This document shows, one piece after another, positions 50,700 through 58,490 of a stretch of DNA of 64,000 nucleotides. The translations under genes and the position numbers were made by a program. Origin of the DNA: JAQUYS01 sp964430665. GTDB lineage: Archaea > Nanobdellota > Nanobdellia > Woesearchaeales > SKGA01. Numbering within the stretch: the first letter of the stretch is position 1; every line of letters starts with the position of its first letter. The stretch is taken from positions 26,399-90,398 of the forward strand of contig CAYSFC010000002.1 in the NCBI GenBank assembly GCA_964430665.1, read 5' to 3'. A model generated the notes under the pieces. The model had not been told where the DNA came from and searched no databases. It worked only from the letters and a program-made list of their open reading frames with translations.

Positions 50700-51043
50700 A
50701 ATTATTAGTGCCTTTATTAGATAACAATTCTTTACAATCAAATATTTCAGATCATTTTGGACACGCACCATATTTTGGAATTTACGATTTTGAAGATAAT
50801 TCCTTGAAAATTGTTGAAAATAAAATTAATCATGATGATTTACAAAAATCAGCAATACATCAAATTAAAGAATTATTAGATATAGATATAATTTTCGTTA
50901 AGAATATTGGTAGAAAAGCAATATTGAATGCCAAAGAAGTTAATATTTCATTGAAAACAGGTGATTATCACATAGTCCAAAATGTGCTTCAAAATTTTAA
51001 AAAACTTAACAATCAAGTTGAAGATTGTGGACACGAACACTAA
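50696..51043 (+). CDS. NifX/NifB-like protein, second copy
   Basis: 115 aa. SDHFGHAPYFGIYDF has the His pair of the metal/cofactor site, unlike the Cys of the upstream copy. The C terminus ends DCGHEH, a possible extra metal-binding tail. Two dissimilar copies could form a heterodimer. It ends one base before the ATG of the PSD-like gene. Confidence 0.8.
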   Translation: MKLLVPLLDNNSLQSNISDHFGHAPYFGIYDFEDNSLKIVENKINHDDLQKSAIHQIKELLDIDIIFVKNIGRKAILNAKEVNISLKTGDYHIVQNVLQNFKKLNNQVEDCGHEH

Positions 51044-51044
51044 A

Positions 51045-51692
51045 ATGATACAAACTAGAAAATCTTTAGTAGGTAAATTATTCGACAAATTAAGACTTAA
51101 TGAAAGATTTCACAAATATGAAACTATTTATTTCAACAAAAATTCGAAAGTAATATCTCCTGTTGAAGCAACTGTTGCATTTTTAGGCGATATTGACGAT
51201 GCAGGAAATATAATTTCAAAAAACAACAAAAAAATAAGTTTGTACGATGTTATGGGTAAACAAGCAAATAATTTTCTCAATGGAAATTACATAAATTTGT
51301 ATTTGAGTCCTTTAAACAAACATTTTTGGGTTACTCCTGCAGAAGGTAAATTTATTTATACTCAGAAAAATGAAGGAAAGGCTAAAATTCCAATATTTTT
51401 AGGTTTAGAAAATATTTTAGGAATTGAAATGTTTTCCAAAGCTGTAGAAAAAAATGCATCCATTGCATCAATATTTCAAACAAAAAAATATAAAATAGCT
51501 ATGATTGCTGTTGGCTCCTTAAACGTTAATGGAATTACTGTTGATTATGAAGATTTCAAGAATTATTCTAAAGGAACTCCTTGCGGATATTTTAATCTTG
51601 GTTCAAGTATGTTGCTTTGTTTCGAAAATAAAAAAAAATATTCTTTTAAAATAGGAGATAAAGTTGAGATTGGTGATAATTTGTGTCTTTAA
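51045..51692 (+). CDS. Phosphatidylserine decarboxylase-like protein
   Basis: 215 aa from the ATG at 51045 (an upstream in-frame ATG lies inside the previous gene). NGNYINLYLSPLNKHFWVTPAEG is split here as NGNYINLYLSPLN and HFWVTPAEG: it matches the PSD region with the catalytic His. The C terminus has FNLGSSMLLCF, where LGS(S/T) is the self-cleavage site that makes the pyruvoyl group. Decarboxylates phosphatidylserine-type head groups to ethanolamine. Genes for the preceding step are not in the window. Start codon of the thioesterase overlaps its end. Confidence 0.75.
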   Translation: MIQTRKSLVGKLFDKLRLNERFHKYETIYFNKNSKVISPVEATVAFLGDIDDAGNIISKNNKKISLYDVMGKQANNFLNGNYINLYLSPLNKHFWVTPAEGKFIYTQKNEGKAKIPIFLGLENILGIEMFSKAVEKNASIASIFQTKKYKIAMIAVGSLNVNGITVDYEDFKNYSKGTPCGYFNLGSSMLLCFENKKKYSFKIGDKVEIGDNLCL

Positions 51693-52075
51693 AAATAAAT
51701 TTTGAATGTGATGTGAAACCTTCAGATATAGATGAATTTGGACATTTGCATAATAGTTCTTTTCCAGAGTATTTTGATAGAGCCAGGGAGAATTTGCAAA
51801 ATAAATTAAACCTTTCAAATACCAAACTTATAAGTCAAAATGTGGGTTTATTAATCAATGAAGGCATTTATAAATATAAAAATCAAGTAAAAGTTAACAA
51901 CAAATTGAATATTTCTGCAGAATTAAAATATGCTGGTGGTGTCAAATGTTTTATTGAATATGAAATGAAATCTAAAGATGTGTTGATGTCTACAGCTAAA
52001 ACAACTCATTATTTCTTTGATTTACAAAAACAAAAACCCATAAAACCTTTAGAAGAATTTCTTGATTTGTTTTGA
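51683..52075 (+). CDS. Hotdog-fold thioesterase
   Basis: 130 aa, GTG start overlapping the PSD-like gene. KPSDIDEFGHLHNSSFPEYF is the 4HBT/FatM-type motif with the catalytic Asp-x(2)-Gly-His-x-His-Asn arrangement. The rest is the five-stranded hotdog sheet. It cleaves acyl-CoA or a related thioester; substrate unknown. Translational coupling to the lipid-like PSD protein may mean a shared role in lipid metabolism. Confidence 0.85.
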   Translation: MSLKINFECDVKPSDIDEFGHLHNSSFPEYFDRARENLQNKLNLSNTKLISQNVGLLINEGIYKYKNQVKVNNKLNISAELKYAGGVKCFIEYEMKSKDVLMSTAKTTHYFFDLQKQKPIKPLEEFLDLF

Positions 52076-52123
52076 TTTACAAAAACAAACATTAATAAAA
52101 TAAAATAAATTCATATTTATAAA

Positions 52124-52615
52124 ATGAAATTCAACAAAAAAAACAAATTTCTTCAACTTTGGCTAATTATAGGAATAATTGCAGGTTTTGCAAGTGTTGT
52201 TTTTTTCTCTATAACTTATTTAAATGAAAAGTTATTATGTGATTTATCTTGTCGTTCTAGAAATGAAGTTACATTAATATTAATATTAATATCTTTATTT
52301 GGAATGTTTGTTGGTAGTTTTACATATTATTTTATTTCTGAAAAATATGAAAAAAAATTAATAAAAATACATAAAGATGCTTCTAAAACGTTGAATTTTT
52401 TAGATCCTGACTTAAAATTAATTTTGAATACTTTGATCTCTAACAAATGTGTTTTAACACAATCAAAATTAGGTATTAAAACAGGACTTTCTAGAGTTAA
52501 ACTTTCAAGATTATTAAATACTTTGGAAACTAAAAATATAATCAAAAAAACAAATCAAGGATATACAAATAAAATAGAGTTAGAGAAAGATTATAAAGAT
52601 ATTTTTTTAGATTGA
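52124..52615 (+). CDS. Membrane-anchored winged-helix protein
   Basis: 163 aa. Two spans (about 12-32 and 48-70) with a short loop containing Cys-x-x-x-Cys (LLCDLSCRS), then a cytoplasmic winged helix (about 92-150: LILNTLISNKC, TQSKLGIKTGLSRVKLSRLL, NTLETKNIIKKTNQGYTN). DUF7343-like regulators have this layout. A DNA-binding domain at the membrane suggests a one-component sensor; the loop Cys pair could be redox-active. TATA-like CATATTTATAAAA (52111-52123) abuts the ATG. Confidence 0.7.
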   Translation: MKFNKKNKFLQLWLIIGIIAGFASVVFFSITYLNEKLLCDLSCRSRNEVTLILILISLFGMFVGSFTYYFISEKYEKKLIKIHKDASKTLNFLDPDLKLILNTLISNKCVLTQSKLGIKTGLSRVKLSRLLNTLETKNIIKKTNQGYTNKIELEKDYKDIFLD

Positions 52616-52688
52616 ATCTTTGATTTCATTTATTGAAACAAACATTTATATTTGATTTCATCTTATGAAACATCCAGGTGTTATAAAA

Positions 52689-53132
52689 ATGAAAACAAAC
52701 TACATTTTATTAATTTCATTTATGGTGCTATTAATTTTCACTTCGTGTGAATTAAATTCAGTTGAATCTTCTGACAATATATCTAATCAAGATTCTATTG
52801 AAATTTTCACAATAAAATCCAATGGAGAGTTTGATGAAGATTTTTGTGTTAAAAGTGGTTTAAAAGATAAGGTTATTATGTTAGAATCAAAATATTGTGG
52901 TCATTGTCAAACAACAAAACCAGTCTTCTTAGAAGCTTGTCACGAATATGATGTAACACCCATCATGTTAGATCTATCTGTACCTGAAGATAGAGAAATT
53001 ATGGAATCATATAATCTTCAAGCAGTTTATACTCCCACATTTATTTTTGGTTGTAAGCATTATGTTGGTGCCAAAGATAAAGATGCTTATTTAGAGTTAT
53101 TATCAACTTTTGAAGGTGATAAAAATGAATAA
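52689..53132 (+). CDS. Thioredoxin-fold lipoprotein
   Basis: 147 aa from the ATG at 52689, preceded by CAGGTG; an upstream in-frame ATG (52665) lies before that site and before the predicted signal. Signal peptide with lipobox LIFTSC. Thioredoxin domain with CGHC (KYCGHCQTTKP) and cis-Pro (VYTPTF). The CGHC of PDI favours oxidation or isomerisation of disulfides outside the cell. It is coupled to the CcdA-like gene, which could recycle it. Confidence 0.8.
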   Translation: MKTNYILLISFMVLLIFTSCELNSVESSDNISNQDSIEIFTIKSNGEFDEDFCVKSGLKDKVIMLESKYCGHCQTTKPVFLEACHEYDVTPIMLDLSVPEDREIMESYNLQAVYTPTFIFGCKHYVGAKDKDAYLELLSTFEGDKNE

Positions 53133-53985
53133 GAAAAAAATAAAAGAAACTAAACTTAAATTTTATCATTCTAAAAAATTCTATGTTTCAACATTAGTAT
53201 TTTTGGTAATTATTTTAACATTTATTTTTTTAAAGAACGTTTCACCAGATTCTTTAGAACAAATAAGTTCATCATTACCTTTACCAATTTTTACATTCTT
53301 AGTTGCTTTAGTTGATGGATTTAATCCTTGTAATTTATTTGTACTAACTCTTTTATTATCATTATTATTAACAGAATCTCATTCAAGAAAGAAAATATTT
53401 GCAGTTGGTTTTACATTCATAGGGGTAGTGTACATATTCTATTATTTATTTATGGCTACTTGGTTGAATGTGTTTAAATTTATTGGATTTATAACTCCAT
53501 TAAGATTAGCAATAGCTTTTTTAGCAATAATTGCAGGATTGATAAATTGTAAAGAATATTTTTTCTATAGAAAAGGAATAACTTTAATGGTTCAAGATTC
53601 ACAAGTGGGGCCTCTGAAAAAAAGAATAAATAAATTGGCTGACATGATAAATACAAGTTCTGTCGGAACGCTAATTTTTGCTTCTGCAGGATTGGCAATT
53701 TTTGCATCTTTAGTAGAGTTACCATGTACTGCAGGATTTCCTATAATTTACACAGGTATTTTAACAGGTATGTCTTTAAGCGGCTTTATACATTATTCTT
53801 ATTTAGCCTTATATAATTTAGTCTATGTTTTACCATTAATAATAGTAATAACTATTCTAGGTTATACATTCAAAGGAAGGCAAATAGGTAAAGAAAAAAT
53901 GGCTCTAATTAAGTTTATAGGTGGAGCTATAATGTTAATATTAGGACTTATATTGCTTATAAACCCTGGTTTAATAGGTTTATAA
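53125..53985 (+). CDS. CcdA/DsbD-like membrane electron carrier
   Basis: 286 aa, start chosen after AGGTGAT (53116-53122). About seven spans. Two Cys-Pro-rich motifs, DGFNPC and ELPCTAGFP, lie at the start of two symmetrical halves, the CcdA/DsbD arrangement that moves electrons across the membrane through a Cys pair. Overlaps the thioredoxin lipoprotein by 8 bases. Together they form a reducing or recycling path for extracytoplasmic thiols. Confidence 0.8.
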   Translation: MNKKKIKETKLKFYHSKKFYVSTLVFLVIILTFIFLKNVSPDSLEQISSSLPLPIFTFLVALVDGFNPCNLFVLTLLLSLLLTESHSRKKIFAVGFTFIGVVYIFYYLFMATWLNVFKFIGFITPLRLAIAFLAIIAGLINCKEYFFYRKGITLMVQDSQVGPLKKRINKLADMINTSSVGTLIFASAGLAIFASLVELPCTAGFPIIYTGILTGMSLSGFIHYSYLALYNLVYVLPLIIVITILGYTFKGRQIGKEKMALIKFIGGAIMLILGLILLINPGLIGL

Positions 53986-54020
53986 TTTTTTTATTTCTTT
54001 AATTTAGTATATATTGACTA

Positions 54021-54086
54021 CTCACTAGTAACTATAAAAACGAAACATTTATATATTAGTACTACTCAACAATAGTTACTGGTGAG
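54021..54086. promoter_or_regulatory. Inverted repeat around the promoter of an unknown operon
   Basis: CTCACTAGTAACTAT (54021-54035) and ATAGTTACTGGTGAG (54072-54086) match at 14 of 15 bases as inverse copies. Between them lies the TATA element TTTATATA (54048-54055). The right arm covers the predicted transcript start and the ribosome site GGTGAG. The direct motif ACTACTCA occurs once near each arm. This looks like a paired operator for looping or cooperative binding. Confidence 0.65.
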
Positions 54087-54089
54087 ATA

Positions 54090-54458
54090 ATGGTTAAAAA
54101 AAGACTTGAAGATGATATGGGGCTTGTTGTAGCTCCTTTAAGTTTATTTTCTTCTTATTGTGAAGATATTTTATTAAGTGTAAATTCTGATAATGGAATG
54201 TTTAGCTGCGAATATTCTTTATTCGGTAAAGACAATAAACACTTATCAAAATCAGATGTTGATGAATTAAGTGTTGGCGAAAAAGTACAATTCAAGGGTT
54301 ATGAACCTTCTTATGTTGCAAACCAAATGAATTTACCTATTGAAGTTGCAAAAGAGTTTGCTTCTGCAATGACTGAAGATCTAATAAGAGAATCTGGACT
54401 CAAATTAAACAAATCTTACGAAATTAAATCAATTCATGAAGGTGTTAAAGATGAATAA
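54090..54458 (+). CDS. Unknown protein, first gene of a three-gene operon
   Basis: 122 aa, not recognised. VVAPLSLFSSYCEDILLSVN, then MFSCEYSLFGKDN, then KVQFKGYEPSYVANQMNLPI, then AKEFASAMTEDL. Mixed alpha/beta prediction by eye; two Cys (about 24 and 40). No membrane span or signal. The 53-residue gene starts within its last codons. Its promoter is flanked by the inverted repeat. Confidence 0.6.
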   Translation: MVKKRLEDDMGLVVAPLSLFSSYCEDILLSVNSDNGMFSCEYSLFGKDNKHLSKSDVDELSVGEKVQFKGYEPSYVANQMNLPIEVAKEFASAMTEDLIRESGLKLNKSYEIKSIHEGVKDE

Positions 54459-54612
54459 ACTAACAATTAATTTGGGGAAGGGTGTAATTTTACAAGCTCC
54501 AATAAAGCTTAATATGACTTTAGAAGAGTGGCTAAGAATGACAGATTACATTAATTCATTAATAAAATTAAGCGGTTCCGAAAAGAAACCCCTTAGAAAA
54601 TTAAAAATTTAA
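54451..54612 (+). CDS. Small protein of 53 residues, second gene of the unknown operon
   Basis: ATG at 54451 overlaps the upstream stop and has GAAGGTG 6 bases before it; the frame closes at 54612. MNKLTINLGKGVILQAPI, then MTLEEWLRMTDYINSLIKL, then a basic tail (KKPLRKLKI). One amphipathic helix (residues 22-40). Correct spacing, ribosome site and tight coupling support it as a real gene despite its size. Function unknown. Confidence 0.6.
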   Translation: MNKLTINLGKGVILQAPIKLNMTLEEWLRMTDYINSLIKLSGSEKKPLRKLKI

Positions 54613-54621
54613 GGTGAGAAA

Positions 54622-54921
54622 ATGAGTGATGATCATGAAGAATATGATGAAAATCTTTTTGAAGATTTTGGCGAAGGATTTGAAGACGAATTTGATGCAG
54701 TAAGTGAAAAAGTTTATGAAGATTCTTTTAAAGATCCTAAAGAAATCATGCAGGAAAATGAAAATGCTTCAAATGAATTTTTAGAGGAAGAAGAAATTGA
54801 CGAATCTGAATATGAATTTGACGTTGTTGTTGGTGGTAGAGATAAAAAACCAATAATGAGTGCACTAAATAAAGGAAAATTATCCAAATATGAAATGGAT
54901 GATTTATTAAATCAATTATAG
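54622..54921 (+). CDS. Acidic unknown protein, third gene of the operon
   Basis: 99 aa, more than a third Glu/Asp (opens MSDDHEEYDENLFEDFGEG), then VVVGGRDKKPIMSALNKGK and a short C-terminal helix SKYEMDDLLNQL. It resembles DNA mimics or chaperone-like acidic tails only in composition. AAGGTGAG lies 5 bases before the ATG. The hairpin at 54931-54993 follows directly. Confidence 0.6.
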   Translation: MSDDHEEYDENLFEDFGEGFEDEFDAVSEKVYEDSFKDPKEIMQENENASNEFLEEEEIDESEYEFDVVVGGRDKKPIMSALNKGKLSKYEMDDLLNQL

Positions 54922-54930
54922 TTTTACGAG

Positions 54931-54993
54931 AATCCCTGGGCTTTCATCTTTCAGAAAACTCACCTCACACACCTTTTCAACTGCTCAGGGATT
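54931..54993 (+). ncRNA. Hairpin with anti-Shine-Dalgarno-like loop (sRNA or terminator)
   Basis: AATCCCTGGGC (54931-54941) pairs with GCTCAGGGATT (54983-54993) at 10 of 11 positions, followed by TTCTTTCTTT. The 41-base loop contains ACTCACCTCACACACC, whose CTCACCTC (54959-54966) is the complement of GAGGTGAG, found in the ppsA leader loop (28401-28408) and at 57435-57442. It could end the operon transcript or act as a small RNA. Confidence 0.5.
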
Positions 54994-55043
54994 TTCTTTC
55001 TTTATACACAAAATTTTTAAAGATGGTTCTGATTTCTTAATTC

Positions 55044-55643
55044 ATGACAATAATATCTCAAGGAGCAGAAGCAACAATCACATTAAAAGATGGAAAAATA
55101 TTCAAATCAAGAATATCCAAATCTTATAGAAATAATATTCTAGATGATAAACTTCGTTCTTCTCGAACTAAAATCGAAAAAAAAGTCATTGAAAAATTAA
55201 ATTCTTTAGGAATTAATGTGCCAAAATTTTTTGGAATAGAAAATAAATATGATTTAGTTATTGAATTTATTGAAGGAGAAAGATTAAGGGATGCTTTGTC
55301 AAAAAACACAGAAAATAAAAAATATTTAAATCTTGTAGGTGAATGGCTAGCAATTATGCACAATGAAGGCATCATTCACGGAGATTTAACAACTTCAAAC
55401 ATATTATTAGACAAAAATAAAAAAATATTCTTAATAGATTTTGGATTGTCTTTCTTTTCAAAAAAAATTGAAGATAAAGCTGTAGACATACACTTATTAA
55501 AACAAGCAATAAAAAGCACTCATTATCAAAATGTAATTGAATTTTATGATGAATTCGTCAAAGGATATAACTCTGAAACTGAAAATCCTGAAGTTTTTGA
55601 AAGATTAAAAATAGTTGAGAAAAGAGGAAAAAATAAGGGTTAA
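55044..55643 (+). CDS. bud32: Bud32/PRPK-type atypical kinase (KEOPS)
   Basis: 199 aa. Small kinase/ATPase of the KEOPS complex that makes t6A37 in ANN-reading tRNAs. ISQGAEATI, IFKSRISKSYRN (Lys-x-Arg-x3-Lys-x-Tyr-Arg), VIEFIEGERLRDAL, then catalytic IIHGDLTTSNILL and LIDFGLSFFS. Kae1 is separate (not in the window); in some archaea the two are fused. TTTTTAAAGATGG promoter near 55013-55025, so short leader. Confidence 0.95.
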   Translation: MTIISQGAEATITLKDGKIFKSRISKSYRNNILDDKLRSSRTKIEKKVIEKLNSLGINVPKFFGIENKYDLVIEFIEGERLRDALSKNTENKKYLNLVGEWLAIMHNEGIIHGDLTTSNILLDKNKKIFLIDFGLSFFSKKIEDKAVDIHLLKQAIKSTHYQNVIEFYDEFVKGYNSETENPEVFERLKIVEKRGKNKG

Positions 55644-55673
55644 TTTTATTAATGAAACTGTTTCTCTCAAGAT

Positions 55674-57392
55674 ATGAAAAAATTAATTTATTTAATTATA
55701 CTTATTTTACTTTTACCATCAGTGTTTTCTTTAAGTACAAATACTCACAGCATAACTCTTCTTTCAGTTTCAGAATTAGAAAATGGTTCATATAAAGGAA
55801 ATACTGCAAAATTATATTTAACTTTAAAACCAGGTACAGGTTCAGTATATATCGATTCATTTCCTTTAGCACAAATAGATACCCAATTATCCACTAAATT
55901 AGCAAATGATGTTGCTTGTTCAATTTCTACAATGGATTGTTCAAAATATGATTTTTTTTACAAAATAGATGTAGGTTCTTCAATTGTTAGTGGTCCAAGT
56001 GCTGGAGGTGCAATAACTTTATTAACATTATCTATCTTAGAAAATAATCCTGTAAATGAGTCAATAGCCATGACTGGAATGATTTCTTCAGGAGGAATAA
56101 TAACTCCTGTTGACGGAATTTATGAAAAAGTTAAAGCTGCGTCAGAAGATGATGAAATAAAATTAGTTTTTATTCCTGATATTGCGCTAGACAATCCTTT
56201 CGGAAATTTTTCAGAAAATAAAACAATTCTCACAATGGAAAATCTTTCTAAATATAATGTAACTATCGAGGCAGTGACTAATGTTTGGGAAGCGTACAAT
56301 ATTATTACTAAACAAGAAACAAAGAAAGATTACATTGTAAATGTTCCAGAATTTTATTTGGAAACAATGAATCAAACTCAACATAAACTTTGCACCAAGT
56401 CAAACGATTTAATTTCTTCTTTTCCACCAGAAACAAATGATTCTTTGTTTAAATATGCAAAAGAATACATAAATAAATCAACTCAAAGTTATCTTGCAGG
56501 AGATTTTTATTCAGCTGCCTCTTTTTGTTATTCAGCTAATTTAAGATTAAGAGAATTACAAATGCAAAATATGTCTCAAGAATTATTATATCAAAATTAC
56601 ATGAATTTAATTCGTTCCTTAGACGAATTCGATAATAAAATGGACGCTTATGAATTAGTTACATTCACAGATTTAGAAACATATATGATTGTTAGAGAAA
56701 GAACTATTGATGCTAGAGATGAATTGTCTAAATTAAATTTGTCAAATATATCACATCAAAATCTGGCCTACGCGGTTGAACGTTTAAATAGCGCATTAGC
56801 TTGGAGCTCATTTCTAGGGAAAGAAGGACAACAATTAAATGTTAATCAAGAAACATTAAGAAAAGCTTGTTTCAATCAACTACGAAAAGCAAATATGATG
56901 AGTAGTTATTTAAGTTTATTTTTAGATCCATTATATTTAGAAGATTTAAATTCTAATTTAAAACATGCTGAAAATTTTTATAACAAAGAAAAATATCCTA
57001 TGTGTTTATATGTTGCATCCAATGCTCGCGCAGAAGCTGAATACATCTTAACATCTATACCTTTAGATGACGAGTTTAAAACTAAAAAATTAGTTGACGC
57101 TAAAATAAATAGTATGCAAAAATTGATTTCAGAACAAGAAAACGCGTTTCCCATAATGGGTTATAGTTATCTTGAATATTCATCAAGTTTAATTGATGAT
57201 GAACCTATAAGTGCGCTTTTATTTTCAGAATATGGTATAATTTTTAGTGATTTAACAGCCTATTTTCCTTCACAACAAGAAAAAACGATAGACATACCTA
57301 TAATCGATTTCTTAATGATATTTAGTATGTTTTTAGCAGGTTTTGTTTTTGGAATTATTTTTGCTAAACTTTTTCTTAAGAAGAGAAAATAA
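55674..57392 (+). CDS. Secreted Lon-like (S16) serine protease with C-terminal anchor
   Basis: 572 aa. Signal peptide (1-20). Lon protease domain with Ser109 (VSGPSAGGAITLL) and Lys152 (VDGIYEKVKAA); the spacing of 43 equals that of the E. coli Lon dyad. No AAA+ domain. Residues 230-520 are helical repeats, possibly for substrate or partner binding. A C-terminal span (about 545-568, IDFLMIFSMFLAGFVFGIIF) and KKRK anchor it, so the protease lies outside the membrane. This matches COG1750 archaeal proteases. Substrate unknown. Confidence 0.88.
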   Translation: MKKLIYLIILILLLPSVFSLSTNTHSITLLSVSELENGSYKGNTAKLYLTLKPGTGSVYIDSFPLAQIDTQLSTKLANDVACSISTMDCSKYDFFYKIDVGSSIVSGPSAGGAITLLTLSILENNPVNESIAMTGMISSGGIITPVDGIYEKVKAASEDDEIKLVFIPDIALDNPFGNFSENKTILTMENLSKYNVTIEAVTNVWEAYNIITKQETKKDYIVNVPEFYLETMNQTQHKLCTKSNDLISSFPPETNDSLFKYAKEYINKSTQSYLAGDFYSAASFCYSANLRLRELQMQNMSQELLYQNYMNLIRSLDEFDNKMDAYELVTFTDLETYMIVRERTIDARDELSKLNLSNISHQNLAYAVERLNSALAWSSFLGKEGQQLNVNQETLRKACFNQLRKANMMSSYLSLFLDPLYLEDLNSNLKHAENFYNKEKYPMCLYVASNARAEAEYILTSIPLDDEFKTKKLVDAKINSMQKLISEQENAFPIMGYSYLEYSSSLIDDEPISALLFSEYGIIFSDLTAYFPSQQEKTIDIPIIDFLMIFSMFLAGFVFGIIFAKLFLKKRK

Positions 57393-57593
57393 TGGTCCCA
57401 GGGAAAGCCATATAATGACCTTCCCGGGGAAAAAGAGGTGAGACAATAATATAATATTGTTCCAAACTCCCCAAAATTAGAAAATATAGTTCTCTTTAAA
57501 TACGTTTCGATTTGTATTCATTGATAAAGGGTAACAACATATTTTCGAAAATATATCAAATACACTTATTAAAGTCCTTTTAGAGCTTTAATT
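57393..57593 (+). other. Structured spacer between lon-like and PLD-like genes
   Basis: 200 bases. CCCAGGGAAAG (57405-57415) and CTTCCCGGGG (57420-57430) can pair (two mismatches) as a terminator-sized hairpin. After it come GAGGTGAG (57435-57442) and the inverse ACAATA/TATTGT (57444-57461). GGGGA/TCCCC can close a wider stem to 57470. The right part holds TTTAAATACG (57495-57504) and TTATTAAAG as promoter candidates for the next gene. Confidence 0.4.
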
Positions 57594-58472
57594 ATGCGAA
57601 AAACATATTTAATTTTAATAATTCTGTATGTGGTTTTATTAATTTATTTTTATCAACCACAAAATTACATCAAGGATGAAGGTGATTTAGAATTATATTT
57701 TTGTCAAAAAACAAATTGTTCACACATTTTAATTCAATTAATAGAAATGTCATCAGATGTTAAATGTGCATTTTATGATTTAAGCGAACAAAATATTATT
57801 GAAAGTTTAAAAAATAAAGATGTTTTAATATTTGAAGAGAATTCTTTAGAAGGATTTAAATCTGTTTCATCTGCTAGTTTGATGCACCATAAATTTTGTA
57901 TTTTTGATAATGAAATTGTTTTAACAGGTTCATGGAATCCAACATTTCGTGGAACTTATTTAAATGATAATCTAATCTTGCTAATTCATTCAGATAAAAT
58001 TTCAAAAGCTTATTTAAATGAATGGAAAAGTTTGGGAAAATCTAAAAATAAAGGTAATTATAAATTCAATTTAAGTGGAACTTTAATCGATCTTTGTTTT
58101 TCTCCCCAAGGAAAATGTGAAAATATTATAATTGATGAAATTGATAAAAGTAAAGAAGTAAAATTCTTAACATTCACATTCACTTCTTCAAATATTGCCA
58201 AAGCAATAAGTAATAAAAATTACTCAGGAATTATTGAGAAATCTCAAAGAAGTAAATATACTGTTGATTTAAATTACCTTTTTGATTCAAACCCATACAC
58301 TATGCATGAAAAAGTTTTTATTTTAGATGACGATAGAGTGATTTTAGGTTCTTATAATCCTACTAAAAATGCTAATGAACGAAACGATGAGAATTTATTA
58401 GTAATTCATAATAAAAATATTAATATTTTGATGAAAGAAGAATTTAACAGGATAATTAGTTTTATAAATTAG
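57594..58472 (+). CDS. Phospholipase D-superfamily protein, membrane-anchored
   Basis: 292 aa. N-terminal span 3-20, then two HKD motifs: HHKFCIFDNEIVLTGSWNPT and HEKVFILDDDRVILGSYNPT (each His-x-Lys-x4-Asp with Gly-Ser-x-Asn). Two motifs in one chain give a complete active site. In this superfamily such small anchored members are nucleases or phospholipases. Predicted outside the membrane. Extracellular nucleic acid degradation is attractive for a small archaeon but inferred. Confidence 0.85.
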   Translation: MRKTYLILIILYVVLLIYFYQPQNYIKDEGDLELYFCQKTNCSHILIQLIEMSSDVKCAFYDLSEQNIIESLKNKDVLIFEENSLEGFKSVSSASLMHHKFCIFDNEIVLTGSWNPTFRGTYLNDNLILLIHSDKISKAYLNEWKSLGKSKNKGNYKFNLSGTLIDLCFSPQGKCENIIIDEIDKSKEVKFLTFTFTSSNIAKAISNKNYSGIIEKSQRSKYTVDLNYLFDSNPYTMHEKVFILDDDRVILGSYNPTKNANERNDENLLVIHNKNINILMKEEFNRIISFIN

Positions 58473-58490
58473 CTTTGATTTTAGTTTTTA

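Noticed and set aside
54931..54993. C/D box sRNA on the minus strand of the anti-Shine-Dalgarno hairpin
   Set aside because: A CTGA and GATGA pair is present, but no C box or terminal stem at proper spacing.
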